DNA of 64,000 nt from Komagataeibacter swingsii (lineage in GTDB: Bacteria; Pseudomonadota; Alphaproteobacteria; Acetobacterales; Acetobacteraceae), in NCBI RefSeq assembly GCF_003207895.1, contig NZ_NKUB01000003.1, forward strand, positions 1-64,000, given 5' to 3'. Positions within the stretch are counted from its first letter, which is position 1. Each line of letters begins with the position of its first letter. The notes below the pieces were generated by a model. It ran no database searches. It was not told the origin of the DNA and was given only the letters and a program-made list of their open reading frames with translations. Below are positions 17,845 to 26,505 of this stretch, piece by piece. A program made the position numbers and the translations under genes.

Positions 17845-18540
17845 GTGGCTGACGACATCTTCACGGAAGTCGATGAGGAAATCCGTGCCGAACGCATCCG
17901 GGCGCTGGCGCGCCGCTATCTGGCTGTCGCGGGGGCCGTGGTCGCGGTGGTGTGCATCGGGGCCGGGGGGTGGCAGTATTCCGTCTCCCGCGCGCACAAG
18001 GCGGATGCGGCGGTCTCGGCGGCCTATTTCACCGCCATGCAGGATACCGCCCGCGCGCCCGACAGCACCGGCATGGATGGAACGCTGACCACGCGCCAGA
18101 AAACCGGGCTGCAGGCGCTTGCGGCGCTGGATGGCCGGGCACGGCCGCCGCTGCGCATCCTTGCGCGGATGGAACGCGCGGCCCTGCTGGCTGGCAGCGG
18201 CAGCCTGCCCGCCGCCCTTGCCCTGTGGGATGGCGTGGCGCAGGAACACGCCACCGACCCGGTCATTGCCGCGCTTGCCAGCCTGCTGTGGGTCCAGCAC
18301 CAGATCGACAGCGGCGACCCCGCCACCCTGCGTTCACGCCTTGCGGTGCTGGATGGCGCGGGCCAGCCATGGCGCGCCCAGGCCATCGAGGCCGAGGCCA
18401 TGCTTGACCTGCGCACCGGCAGGGAAGCGGATGCCCGCGCCCGGCTGGAACGCCTGGCCATGGACATGTCCGTAACCGATGGCGTGCGCAACCGCGCCGA
18501 AGCCATGCTGCAGACCATGGGGGCGGACGCAGGTGGCTGA
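17845..18540 (+). CDS. YfgM-like membrane-anchored periplasmic protein
   Basis: About 231 aa: a short acidic cytoplasmic segment, one membrane helix (YLAVAGAVVAVVCIGAGGW, about 26-44) and a helical periplasmic domain with TPR-like repeats. Family members associate with the Sec translocon and periplasmic chaperones. The order yfgM-bamB-der, conserved widely in proteobacteria, supports the call. The start is probably the GTG at 17845; an ATG at 17809 (MAPRKRAGNDRN) is possible. The bamB ATG follows 40 nt after its stop. Confidence 0.75.
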   Translation: MADDIFTEVDEEIRAERIRALARRYLAVAGAVVAVVCIGAGGWQYSVSRAHKADAAVSAAYFTAMQDTARAPDSTGMDGTLTTRQKTGLQALAALDGRARPPLRILARMERAALLAGSGSLPAALALWDGVAQEHATDPVIAALASLLWVQHQIDSGDPATLRSRLAVLDGAGQPWRAQAIEAEAMLDLRTGREADARARLERLAMDMSVTDGVRNRAEAMLQTMGADAGG

Positions 18541-18580
18541 CCCGACCCATGATACCCCCATGCCCACAGACAGGAAGACC

Positions 18581-19954
18581 ATGAAACCAGCCCTGAGCCG
18601 CCGCCACGCGTTACTTGGTGCCGGGGCCGCGCTGCTGCCCGCCCTGGCCGCCTGTTCCGGCGCGCAGAAAAAGAAGCCGCTGCTGATCGGCCACCGTTCC
18701 GACGTGCTGCAGACCAAGGCCGGCCTGACGGTTGACCCCGAAGAAACGCAGGCCGTGACCGTGCCCGCCCCCACGGCGCTGCACGCATGGCCGCAGTCGG
18801 GCGTCAATCCCGACCATGTGGGCATGGACATCGCCTGGCGCGGGGCCATGCGGCATGAATGGACGCATGATATCGGCGCGGGCATTTCCGAACCCGAACC
18901 CCTGTATTACGTCGCCTTGGGCACAAGCGGGCGCGGCATTATCCAGGCCCCGCCGGTGGTCCAGAACGGCCGCATTTTCGTCATGGACGCGCAGGGTGTG
19001 ATCCGGGCCTATCGCTGGCCCGCGATGCACAAGCTGTGGGAATACAACCCCAAGCCGCGCAAGATGCGTTCGGACAACCTGGGCGGCGGGATCAGCGTCG
19101 ATGGCGACACGCTGTATGTCGTCGATGGCATAGGGCAGGCGCTGGCGCTGGACGCCGCGACTGGCAAGCTGAAATGGCGGGTCAACGTCCAGACCCCCGG
19201 CCGGTCGGCGCCAACCGTCGCCAACGGCCGCCTGTTCCTTGGCACCATTGACGAACACCTGTACTGCCTTGACGCCGAAAACGGCAACGTGCTGTGGACA
19301 TACGCCGCGACCGCCGCCGATACCGTCATATATGGCCAGCCGGCCCCGGCCGTGGCGGGGGGCGTCGTGCTGGCCGGTTTCGGGTCGGGCGACCTTGTGG
19401 CGCTGCGCGCCGAAGGGGGCGAGGTGGTGTGGGCCGACACGCTGGGCAGCACCAACGGGCAGCAGGCGCTGATCGACTTTTCGTGCGTGCATGGCATGCC
19501 GGTCATCGCCGATGGCACGGCCTATGCCATAAGCACCGGCGCGGTGCTGGTGGCCATTGACATGCGTTCGGGCCGCAGGCTGTGGGAACGCGGCATTTCG
19601 GGGCAGAACACGCCGCTGGTGATCGGGGACTGGATCTTCATCATCTCCATGGACCAGCAGGTGGCCTGCCTCGACCGGCTTTCGGGCCATGTGCGCTGGA
19701 TCACGCAGTTGCGCCAGTACGAAAATTCAGACAAGCAGAAGCGCGGCATCGTATGGAACGGCCCGCTTCTGGCGGGGGGCAAGCTGGTGTTTGTTTCCAG
19801 CTTCCCCGAAAACGGGGTCGCCATCATCGATCCGGCGCAGGGGCATATCGAATCCCTGCACAAGCTGCCCGGCCAGGTGACGACCGCGCCCATCGTGGTC
19901 GATAATCTGCTGTTGCTGCTGGACAATAACGGCTACCTTATCGCCTACAGTTAA
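18581..19954 (+). CDS. bamB: Outer membrane assembly lipoprotein BamB (PQQ-like beta-propeller)
   Basis: 457 aa with a lipoprotein signal MKPALSRRHALLGAGAALL...LAAC (lipobox Cys at about 24) and AGGAAG before the ATG. The mature protein carries repeated PQQ-type propeller blades, for example ALDAATGKLKWRV, CLDAENGNVLWTY, AIDMRSGRRLWE and CLDRLSGHVRW. BamB helps the BAM complex insert outer membrane proteins. It sits between the YfgM-like gene and der, the usual arrangement. A PQQ-dehydrogenase identity is unlikely because of the lipobox, size and neighbours. Confidence 0.9.
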   Translation: MKPALSRRHALLGAGAALLPALAACSGAQKKKPLLIGHRSDVLQTKAGLTVDPEETQAVTVPAPTALHAWPQSGVNPDHVGMDIAWRGAMRHEWTHDIGAGISEPEPLYYVALGTSGRGIIQAPPVVQNGRIFVMDAQGVIRAYRWPAMHKLWEYNPKPRKMRSDNLGGGISVDGDTLYVVDGIGQALALDAATGKLKWRVNVQTPGRSAPTVANGRLFLGTIDEHLYCLDAENGNVLWTYAATAADTVIYGQPAPAVAGGVVLAGFGSGDLVALRAEGGEVVWADTLGSTNGQQALIDFSCVHGMPVIADGTAYAISTGAVLVAIDMRSGRRLWERGISGQNTPLVIGDWIFIISMDQQVACLDRLSGHVRWITQLRQYENSDKQKRGIVWNGPLLAGGKLVFVSSFPENGVAIIDPAQGHIESLHKLPGQVTTAPIVVDNLLLLLDNNGYLIAYS

Positions 19955-19970
19955 AAAGAAAGTTGCCGCA

Positions 19971-21395
19971 GTGAGTTCATCTTTTCCATCCGCGCCAGTG
20001 GATGCGCTGCCGGTTGTCGTGATCGCGGGCAGGCCAAATGTCGGCAAGTCGACCATTTTCAACCGGCTGGTCGGTCGCAGGCAGGCGCTTGTGGCCGACA
20101 CCCCCGGCGTAACCCGCGACCGAAAGGAAGGGCAGGCCGTCGTGCGTGGCCGCGCCATCCGCATCATCGATACGGCGGGGCTGGAAGAAGCGGCCCCCGA
20201 TACGCTGTACGGGCGCATGCGGGCCTCGTCCGAATCCGCGGTGGCGGACGCGGACCTTGTGCTGTTCTGCATTGACGCGCGTAGCGGCCTGACGCCGGCG
20301 GATGAACATTTCGCCAACTGGCTGCGTCGCCAGGGCCGTCCCGTGCTGCTGGTCGCCAACAAGGCGGAAGGGCGGCAGGGGGCCGCCGCCGCCATGGAGG
20401 CGTTCTCGCTGGGCCTTGGCGCGCCGCTGGCCATCTCCGCCGAGCATGGGGAAGGTGTGGCCGACCTCATGTCCGAAATCGCCGACCGGCTGCCGCCCAC
20501 CGACCTGCCGCCGGTGCACAAGGCCACGCGCCGCACCCGGCGCGAACAGGCGGAAGGCGAGGAAGAAGAGGACATCCGCCCCCCCGGTCCGCTGCGCCTT
20601 GCCATTGTCGGCCGCCCCAATGCGGGCAAGTCCACGCTGCTGAACCGCCTGCTGGGCGAGGAGCGGATGATTACCGGCCCGGAACCAGGGCTTACGCGCG
20701 ATTCCATTGCCGTCATGCTGCATGATGACCAGGGGCCGATCCAGTTGGTCGATACCGCTGGCCTGCGCCGCAAGGCGCGGATTGACGAGACGCTGGAGAA
20801 GATGTCCGTCTCCGCCTCGATCGAGGCGCTGAAGATGGCGGAGGTCGTCATCCTCGTGCTTGACGCGACGCTGGGCGTGCATGAACAGGACCTGCAGATC
20901 GCCCGCCTGATCGAGCGTGAAGGCCGGTGCTGCGTGCTGGCGCTGAACAAATGGGACGCGGTGGAGGACCGGGCCGCGACCCGGCAGGCCATCAAGGACC
21001 GGATCGAGACATCGCTTGCGCAGATGCGCGGCATACCCGTCGTTGCGTTTTCCGCCATGACGGGGGCGGGGATCAACAAGCTGCTGCCCACCGTGCGCCG
21101 CGCCTATGACGTGTGGAACCGCCGTGTCGCGACCGGCGCGCTGAACCGGTGGTTCGAGATGATGGTCGAACGCCATCCGCCGCCGCTGGTCGATGGCCGC
21201 AGGCTCAAGCTGCGCTACATCACGCAGGCCAAGGCCCGGCCGCCCACGTTCATCGTGTTCGGCACCCGCACGGACCAGTTGCCGGAAGATTACCAGCGTT
21301 ATCTGGTCAATGGCCTGCGCGAGACGTTTGACCTGCCCGGCACGCCAATCCGGCTGCTGCTGCGGGCGTCAAGCAATCCCTACGCCAGAAGCTGA
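19971..21395 (+). CDS. der: Ribosome biogenesis GTPase Der (EngA)
   Basis: 474 aa with two tandem GTPase domains. The first has GRPNVGKST (about 21-29) with DTAGLEE and NKAEG. The second has GRPNAGKST (about 212-220) with DTAGLRRK and NKWDAVE. A C-terminal KH-like domain follows (RRLKLRYITQAKARPPTF). It is essential for 50S maturation. The GTG start at 19971 lies 16 nt after the bamB stop. A good intrinsic terminator follows. Confidence 0.96.
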   Translation: MSSSFPSAPVDALPVVVIAGRPNVGKSTIFNRLVGRRQALVADTPGVTRDRKEGQAVVRGRAIRIIDTAGLEEAAPDTLYGRMRASSESAVADADLVLFCIDARSGLTPADEHFANWLRRQGRPVLLVANKAEGRQGAAAAMEAFSLGLGAPLAISAEHGEGVADLMSEIADRLPPTDLPPVHKATRRTRREQAEGEEEEDIRPPGPLRLAIVGRPNAGKSTLLNRLLGEERMITGPEPGLTRDSIAVMLHDDQGPIQLVDTAGLRRKARIDETLEKMSVSASIEALKMAEVVILVLDATLGVHEQDLQIARLIEREGRCCVLALNKWDAVEDRAATRQAIKDRIETSLAQMRGIPVVAFSAMTGAGINKLLPTVRRAYDVWNRRVATGALNRWFEMMVERHPPPLVDGRRLKLRYITQAKARPPTFIVFGTRTDQLPEDYQRYLVNGLRETFDLPGTPIRLLLRASSNPYARS

Positions 21396-21404
21396 ACATG
21401 ATGG

Positions 21405-21437
21405 TCCGGGTGGTTCTTCCGCCCGGATTTTCTGTTT
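21405..21437 (+). terminator. Intrinsic terminator after der
   Basis: Nine-pair stem TCCGGGTGG / CCGCCCGGA with loop TTCTT at 21405-21427 (one G-T pair), followed by TTTTCTGTTT. It ends the yfgM-bamB-der operon. Confidence 0.82.
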
Positions 21438-21473
21438 GTGGTATTCATCATGGCTACCCTGCAAATCAGGAAA

Positions 21474-21592
21474 AGTTTTTGGATGCCGCCTGTTTTCAAG
21501 AAAGAGGCGTTCTTTGAAGCTTTTTGAAAAAAGCTTCACCAAAAACTTTTGTTTTTATCAATGATTTGTTTTCAGGCAGGTTCTGAAGGGAA
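21474..21592 (-). repeat. Nested-hairpin repeat, copy C, with inverted core
   Basis: The core (21474-21549) is the reverse complement of copy A's core: AGTTTTTGGATGCCGCC... ending GAAGCTTCACC-AAAAACT. The right flank, TTTTTATCAATGATTTGTTTTC, keeps the same orientation as in copy A. So only the segment between the inner AGTTTTTGG/CCAAAAACT pair is flipped. The outer right end is degenerate (CAGGCAGGTTCTGAAG). Confidence 0.75.
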
Positions 21593-21601
21593 AGACGGAT
21601 C

Positions 21602-22198
21602 ATGTCCCTGCGCATAACCGCCACGGATGCCCTGCTGATTATCGACATGCAGGCCGATTTCATGCCCGGCGGTCCTCTTGGGGTGCCGGGTGCGGACGGG
21701 CTGCCTGCCCTGATCAACCCGCTATGCAACCTGCCGTTTGGCGCAATCGTCGCAACACAGGACTGGCACCCGGCAGGACATGTGTCCTTTGTTGGGCAAG
21801 GTGGTCCGTGGCCCGCGCATTGCGTGGCGGGCACGCCCGGGGCGGACCTTTCGCCCGCGCTGGCGCAGGGGCATATCGGCGTGGTGCTGCGCAAGGGGCT
21901 GCATCCCGCCGTCGACAGCTATTCCGCCTTTGAAGACAACGACCATACCAGTCGCACTGGGTTGGATGGCCTGCTGAAGGGCAGGGGGATTACCCGCGTA
22001 TTCGTGGTGGGGGTCGCACTGGATTACTGCGTGGCGGCTACCGCGCGCGATGCGGTCCGGGCGGGGTTTGCAACCTTCATCCTGCCCGATGCCTGCCGCG
22101 CCGTGCGGCAGGCCCCTGCATCAGTGCTGGCGGCACTGGGTAAAGAAGGAGTGGATCAGGCGCTGGCGGTGAATGTGCTGGCACATAACCTGGCCTGA
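21602..22198 (+). CDS. pncA: Nicotinamidase
   Basis: 198-aa isochorismatase-fold amidohydrolase converting nicotinamide to nicotinate for NAD salvage. The catalytic triad is visible as Asp in LIIDMQADF, Lys in VLRKGLHPAVD and Cys in GVALDYCVAAT. Metal ligands lie in TQDWHPAGH. WPAHCVAGTPGA is also a family marker. It is a single-gene unit between two copies of the hairpin repeat, one of which begins within 10 bp of its stop. Confidence 0.92.
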   Translation: MSLRITATDALLIIDMQADFMPGGPLGVPGADGLPALINPLCNLPFGAIVATQDWHPAGHVSFVGQGGPWPAHCVAGTPGADLSPALAQGHIGVVLRKGLHPAVDSYSAFEDNDHTSRTGLDGLLKGRGITRVFVVGVALDYCVAATARDAVRAGFATFILPDACRAVRQAPASVLAALGKEGVDQALAVNVLAHNLA

Positions 22199-22296
22199 AA
22201 ATTAAAAGAAGTTTTTGGTGAAGCTTTTTTCAAAAAGCTTCGAAAGGCGCTGCCTTTTTGAAAATGGCGGCAGAGCCATCCGTGCTTTTTATCAAC
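22199..22296 (+). repeat. Nested-hairpin repeat, copy D
   Basis: Starts immediately after the pncA stop with AAAATTAAAAGAAGTTTTTGGTG, almost the copy A sequence, then hairpin GAAGCTTTTTTCAAAAAGCTTC. The second hairpin is decayed (TGCCTTTTTGAAAATGGCGGCA) and TTTTTATCAA closes it. The outer inverted ends are missing. It may serve as transcript end for pncA and, read on the other strand, for gntP. Confidence 0.78.
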
Positions 22297-22321
22297 TGCT
22301 TATCTCGCAATCATCCCTCAT

Positions 22322-23668
22322 CTATCCGACCACCAGCGAGATCATCATCGCGAATGCCAGTCCCAGCACGGCAATCAGGGTCTCGATCACCGACCATGTC
22401 TTGATGGTCTGCCCGACCGACAGGCCAAGGTATTCCTTGATCTGCCAGAACCCCGCGTCATTCAGCGGCCCCAGCGCCACGGACCCGGCCCCGGTCACGA
22501 TCACCATCAGTTCGGGTGACGCCGCATGGGTGCGCAGCAGGATCGGCCCGACAATGCCAGCCGCCGTACTCATGGCCACGGTGGCCGACCCGGTGGCAAC
22601 CCGCACCACCACCGCCAGCAGCCATGCCAGCACCAGCAGCGGCACGCGCGCCCCCACCGCCAGGTCGGTAATGGCCGACGACACGCCACTATCGACCAGC
22701 TCCTGCCCGAAACCACCGCCCGCGCCGACCAGCAGCATGATCAGCGCGGTGGGGGCCAGGCAGTCATTGGTGAATTTCAGGATGGTTTCACGGCTGAATC
22801 CACGCGCCGCGCCAAAGACCTGAAACGACAGCAGCGTCGCCAGCGCCAGGGCGATGTCGGTATTGCCGATGAAGTGCAGGGCGTTGTTCAGCGGCGTATG
22901 CGCCGTTGCCACCAGGTCGGCCATCGACCCCACCAGCATCAGGATGACGGGGGACAGGATGGTCATGACCGTAATGCCGAAACCGGGCATGTTTTCGGGC
23001 ACGTCGTGGTTGACGAACTGTGCCTCCAGCGCGGAGGGCTGCACCGGCCCGATCCGCCCGGCGATGAAGCGCGCGTAAACCGGCCCGGCAAGGGCCGCCA
23101 CCGGCGTGCCGATCACGATCCCCCACAGGATCGTCCACCCGATATCCGCATGGTAGGCCGACAGCGCCAGCAGCGTTGCGGGATGGGGCGGGATCATGGC
23201 GTGGGTGACCGACAGCGCCGCCCCCATGGGCAGCGCCAGCAGCAGCAGCGGCGTATTGGTCCGCCGCGCCAGCGTGAACGCCAGCGGGATGAGCAGGACG
23301 AACCCGACCTCGAAAAACACCGGCAGCCCCACCAGCAGGCCGATCACCATCATGGCCCAGCTGACGCGCTTTTTGCCCGCAAGGCTGGTGATCGTGACCG
23401 CGATCCGGTCGGCCCCGCCCGATTCCGCCAGCATCTTGCCCAGCATGGTGCCCAGCGCGATGACGGTCGCGACGTGCCCCAGCACGCGCCCCGCGCCGGC
23501 TTCGAACGATGCGATGGCCTTCTGTGGCGGCATGCCCGCCCCCAGCGCCAGCGCCAGCGAGACCGCGAACAGCACGATGAACGGGTTGATCCTGAAGCGC
23601 GCAATCAGAACCACGACGGCTACGATCGCCAGCGATGCGAGGGAGAGGGCGAACAGGGATGACATCAT
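22322..23668 (-). CDS. GntP-family gluconate:H+ symporter
   Basis: 448-aa polytopic inner-membrane permease with about 12-14 hydrophobic segments. Family motifs include FFEVGFVLLIPLAF, THAMIPPHPA, GGGFGQELVDSGV and TGSATVAMSTAAGI, ending LGPLNDAGFWQIKEYLGLSVGQTIKTWS. It would import gluconate or a related aldonate, which fits an organism that oxidises glucose in the periplasm. No gluconate kinase or GntR regulator adjoins it. A TTGACA (reverse strand, 23718-23723) lies upstream, but I see no well-spaced -10. Confidence 0.92.
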   Translation of the reverse strand: MMSSLFALSLASLAIVAVVVLIARFRINPFIVLFAVSLALALGAGMPPQKAIASFEAGAGRVLGHVATVIALGTMLGKMLAESGGADRIAVTITSLAGKKRVSWAMMVIGLLVGLPVFFEVGFVLLIPLAFTLARRTNTPLLLLALPMGAALSVTHAMIPPHPATLLALSAYHADIGWTILWGIVIGTPVAALAGPVYARFIAGRIGPVQPSALEAQFVNHDVPENMPGFGITVMTILSPVILMLVGSMADLVATAHTPLNNALHFIGNTDIALALATLLSFQVFGAARGFSRETILKFTNDCLAPTALIMLLVGAGGGFGQELVDSGVSSAITDLAVGARVPLLVLAWLLAVVVRVATGSATVAMSTAAGIVGPILLRTHAASPELMVIVTGAGSVALGPLNDAGFWQIKEYLGLSVGQTIKTWSVIETLIAVLGLAFAMMISLVVG

Positions 23669-23872
23669 GGTTTCTGTAATGAATTCATGCCCTATACAGG
23701 CCGGGGATATGATTGAATGTCAACGACGGAAGCCTTTTTTGCGCAATATTTGAACAAAAATACCCTATTTTTCTGTCCTGATATTACAAAAGCGGCAGGG
23801 CGCTCCACCCCTCGGTGGGGATGGCGTATGCTGCTATCATGACCCTTTGCCCTATGGAGCGCGCGTACTGCC

Positions 23873-24622
23873 ATGATTATCCTTTCAGACGAAACGGCTG
23901 ACATTCCAACGCCATCAGGCATGATGCGGATGCATGTTTTCCGTCCGGCCATTGCGGGACGCTTTCCCGGACTTGTCCTGTTTTCGGAAATCTATCAGGT
24001 GACGGCCCCCATCCGCAGGCTTGCGGCGATGATGGCGGGACTGGGGCATGTGGTCTGCGTGCCCGAGGTCTATCATGAATATGAACCGGCGGGGACCGTG
24101 CTGGCCTATGACAAGCCGGGCACCGACCGGGGCAATTTCCTCAAACACGAAAAACCGCTTGCGGGTTATGACCATGATGCGCGCGCGGCGCTGGACTGGC
24201 TGGAATCCTGCCCGCACTGCACCGGCGCGCTGGCCACGATGGGCGTGTGCCTTGGCGGGCACCTGGCGTTTCGCGCGGCCCTCGACCCGCGCGTGCGGGC
24301 GACGGTGTGTTTCTATGCCACCGATATCCATGCCCACAGCCTTGGCCATGGCAAATGCGATGATACGCTGGCGCGCGTGGGCGAGATGAAGGGGGAGGCG
24401 CTGCTGGTCTGGGGGCGGCAGGACCCGCATGTACCCTTTGCCGGGCGGCAGATGATCCGCGAGGCGCTGGAACAGGCGGGCACCCGCTACGAATGGCATG
24501 AATTCAATGCCCAGCATGCCTTCCTGCGCGATGAAGGGCACCGCTACGATTCCGCCCTGTTCCTGCAATGCATGGACATGGCCCGGACCTTCCTGGGCCG
24601 GACCATGCATCTCAGCGCGTAA
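23873..24622 (+). CDS. Dienelactone hydrolase family protein
   Basis: 249-aa alpha/beta hydrolase. The nucleophile is the Cys in MGVCLGGH, as in dienelactone hydrolases, with Asp in GRQDPHVPF and His in FNAQHAFLRDEG completing the triad. Substrate unknown; members act on dienelactones or varied esters and are often general carboxylic-ester hydrolases. There are no aromatic degradation genes nearby. Its end overlaps the converging ubiA by 11 nt. Confidence 0.85.
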   Translation: MIILSDETADIPTPSGMMRMHVFRPAIAGRFPGLVLFSEIYQVTAPIRRLAAMMAGLGHVVCVPEVYHEYEPAGTVLAYDKPGTDRGNFLKHEKPLAGYDHDARAALDWLESCPHCTGALATMGVCLGGHLAFRAALDPRVRATVCFYATDIHAHSLGHGKCDDTLARVGEMKGEALLVWGRQDPHVPFAGRQMIREALEQAGTRYEWHEFNAQHAFLRDEGHRYDSALFLQCMDMARTFLGRTMHLSA

Positions 24623-25529
24623 GCAGCCCCGCCAGCATGGCCAGGGCGATGACAAGGCCGGTTTCGCGGTTGAAGCGGAACAGGCGCAGGCATCCGGCCG
24701 GGTTGCGCGGGTCCAGCCGGCTGACCTGCCATGCCAGCAGCACGCCGGCCACGGGCAGCGCCAGCCAGAACCCGTAGCCCGTATGGGCCAGCCATCCCGC
24801 CGCCGCCAGTCCCGCAACCGTCAGCGCGTAGCATATGCCCACGAACAGCCGCGCGTGTCCCGCCATGAGGCGCGAGGTGGACCGCACGCCAATACGCGCG
24901 TCATCCTCCATGTCCTGAAAGCCGTAGATCGTATCAAAGCCAAGCTGCCAGACGATGGTCGCGGCATATAGCGCGAACAGCGCGGGGGTGATGCGGTCCG
25001 CCGCCGCGGTAAAGCCCAGCGGCGCGCCAAAGCCGAACGTGAACCCCATGACCAGTTGCGGCCACCACGTCACCCGCTTGGCCAGCGGGTACAGCCCGAC
25101 AAGGATGAGCGAGGACGCGCCCAGAACCTGCGACAGGGTATTGAGGTTCATCAGGATGTTGAACCCGATCAGCAGCAGGGCGGCGAGGAACAGCGCCGCC
25201 TCGCGCATCGACAGCGCGCCCGACGCCAGCGGGCGGCCCGCCGTGCGCGCCACCTGCCGGTCGATGTCGCGGTCCCACATGTCATTGACCACGCAGCCAG
25301 CGCCACGCATCACGATACTGCCGATACCGAACAGCACGATCAGGAAAATACGCCGCGCCATCGGCACGCCCGGTGGCAGCAGGATGCCCCATATGCCCGG
25401 CAGGAACAGCAGCCACGTGCCAATGGGCCGGTCCAGCCGCGCCAGCAGCGCATAGGGGCGCAGGCGCGCGGGCAGGCGGCCGATCCAGCCATCCACCCGG
25501 ATGTCCGTATGGGGTACAGGCTGGTCCAC
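24612..25529 (-). CDS. ubiA: 4-hydroxybenzoate polyprenyltransferase
   Basis: 305-aa membrane prenyltransferase with about 8-9 helices, attaching the polyprenyl tail to 4-hydroxybenzoate in ubiquinone synthesis. The first Asp motif is NDMWDRDID and the second is DMEDDARIGVRSTSRLM. GRPLASG and FGAPLGF are also typical. The start is a GTG at 25529 with AGGAG 8 nt upstream. It is divergent from rsmE. Confidence 0.93.
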   Translation of the reverse strand: MDQPVPHTDIRVDGWIGRLPARLRPYALLARLDRPIGTWLLFLPGIWGILLPPGVPMARRIFLIVLFGIGSIVMRGAGCVVNDMWDRDIDRQVARTAGRPLASGALSMREAALFLAALLLIGFNILMNLNTLSQVLGASSLILVGLYPLAKRVTWWPQLVMGFTFGFGAPLGFTAAADRITPALFALYAATIVWQLGFDTIYGFQDMEDDARIGVRSTSRLMAGHARLFVGICYALTVAGLAAAGWLAHTGYGFWLALPVAGVLLAWQVSRLDPRNPAGCLRLFRFNRETGLVIALAMLAGLLTR

Positions 25530-25685
25530 GGGGCAACTCCTTCGGGCTTGGTCGCAGTGGGGCAGGGTTTGCCGATGACGGATCGCCCCGTGGCTGCTAA
25601 TGGCGAAACAGATGGGCCGGAAGACCCCGCCGGGTCAAGACCGGCCCCGGCGTTATGATTTAGGTGCGAAAGGTTACCGTCAGGC

Positions 25686-26411
25686 ATGAGGGATTGCCCG
25701 CGACTGTTCATTCCCCCCGGAACGATTGCCCCGATGGCGCATGACGCCATGCTGGACCTGGAAGCGGGACAGGCCCACTACCTTGGCGCCGTCCTGCGCC
25801 AGCAGGTGGGGGCGGCGGTCGCCCTGTTCAATGCGCGCGACGGGGAATGGCACGGCGTGATCGACCACCTGCGCCGCGACCGCTGCCGCATCCGGCTGGT
25901 GGAGCGGACTCGCGCGCCCGTGGCGACACGGGGGATGGGCCTGCTGTTCGCGCCGCTCAAGCGCGATGCGACCGAAACGGTCATCCGCATGGGCACCGAA
26001 CTGGGGGTCACGCATTTTCGCCCGGTGGTGAGCGAACGCACCAACACCCACCGCATCAATGCCGCCCGTCTGGAAAGCATCGCGGTCGAGGCGGCCGAAC
26101 AGTGCGAACGCCTTGACGTGCCCGCCATCGACCCATTGGCGGATCTGCCGGTGGTTCTGTCCCAATGGCCTGATGATGTGAGGCTTTTTGCAGCCCTTGA
26201 ACGCAGTGACGCCCCGGTTGTTCCCACAGGGGCGCGATCAGGGGACTGCGTGCTGATCGGTCCCGAAGGGGGGTTTTCCCCGCGTGAACACGACATGCTG
26301 CGCGCGCGGCCGTTCGTGCGCCCCCTGTCGCTTGGGGACCTGGTGCTGCGGGCGGATACGGCGGCGGCGGCGGCGCTGGCCCTTGTCGGGGCCGGCCTCA
26401 AGGCCGTATGA
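25686..26411 (+). CDS. rsmE: 16S rRNA (uracil-1498 N3) methyltransferase
   Basis: 241-aa SPOUT methyltransferase. The N-terminal PUA-like RNA-binding domain has AHYLGAVLR. The knot region carries LLFAPLKRDATE, the SAM loop LIGPEGGFSPREHD and the C-terminal LGDLVLRADTAAAAAL. It modifies U1498 of 16S rRNA. gshA follows 94 bp downstream on the same strand, the same order as in several alphaproteobacteria. Confidence 0.93.
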   Translation: MRDCPRLFIPPGTIAPMAHDAMLDLEAGQAHYLGAVLRQQVGAAVALFNARDGEWHGVIDHLRRDRCRIRLVERTRAPVATRGMGLLFAPLKRDATETVIRMGTELGVTHFRPVVSERTNTHRINAARLESIAVEAAEQCERLDVPAIDPLADLPVVLSQWPDDVRLFAALERSDAPVVPTGARSGDCVLIGPEGGFSPREHDMLRARPFVRPLSLGDLVLRADTAAAAALALVGAGLKAV

Positions 26412-26505
26412 GGGATGGGCCAATAATTACCTGCCCCCTCCGGCATGTGCGTTCAGCCTGTCGCCGGCGTTAATCTGACTGTCATTTGAGGATATTGCCC
26501 CCGCC

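Noticed and set aside
18581-19954. PQQ-dependent dehydrogenase (common in acetic acid bacteria)
   Set aside because: The propeller repeats fit BamB: lipobox at the N-terminus, only 457 aa, no catalytic Asp/Cys-ring or heme motif, and flanked by yfgM-like and der genes.
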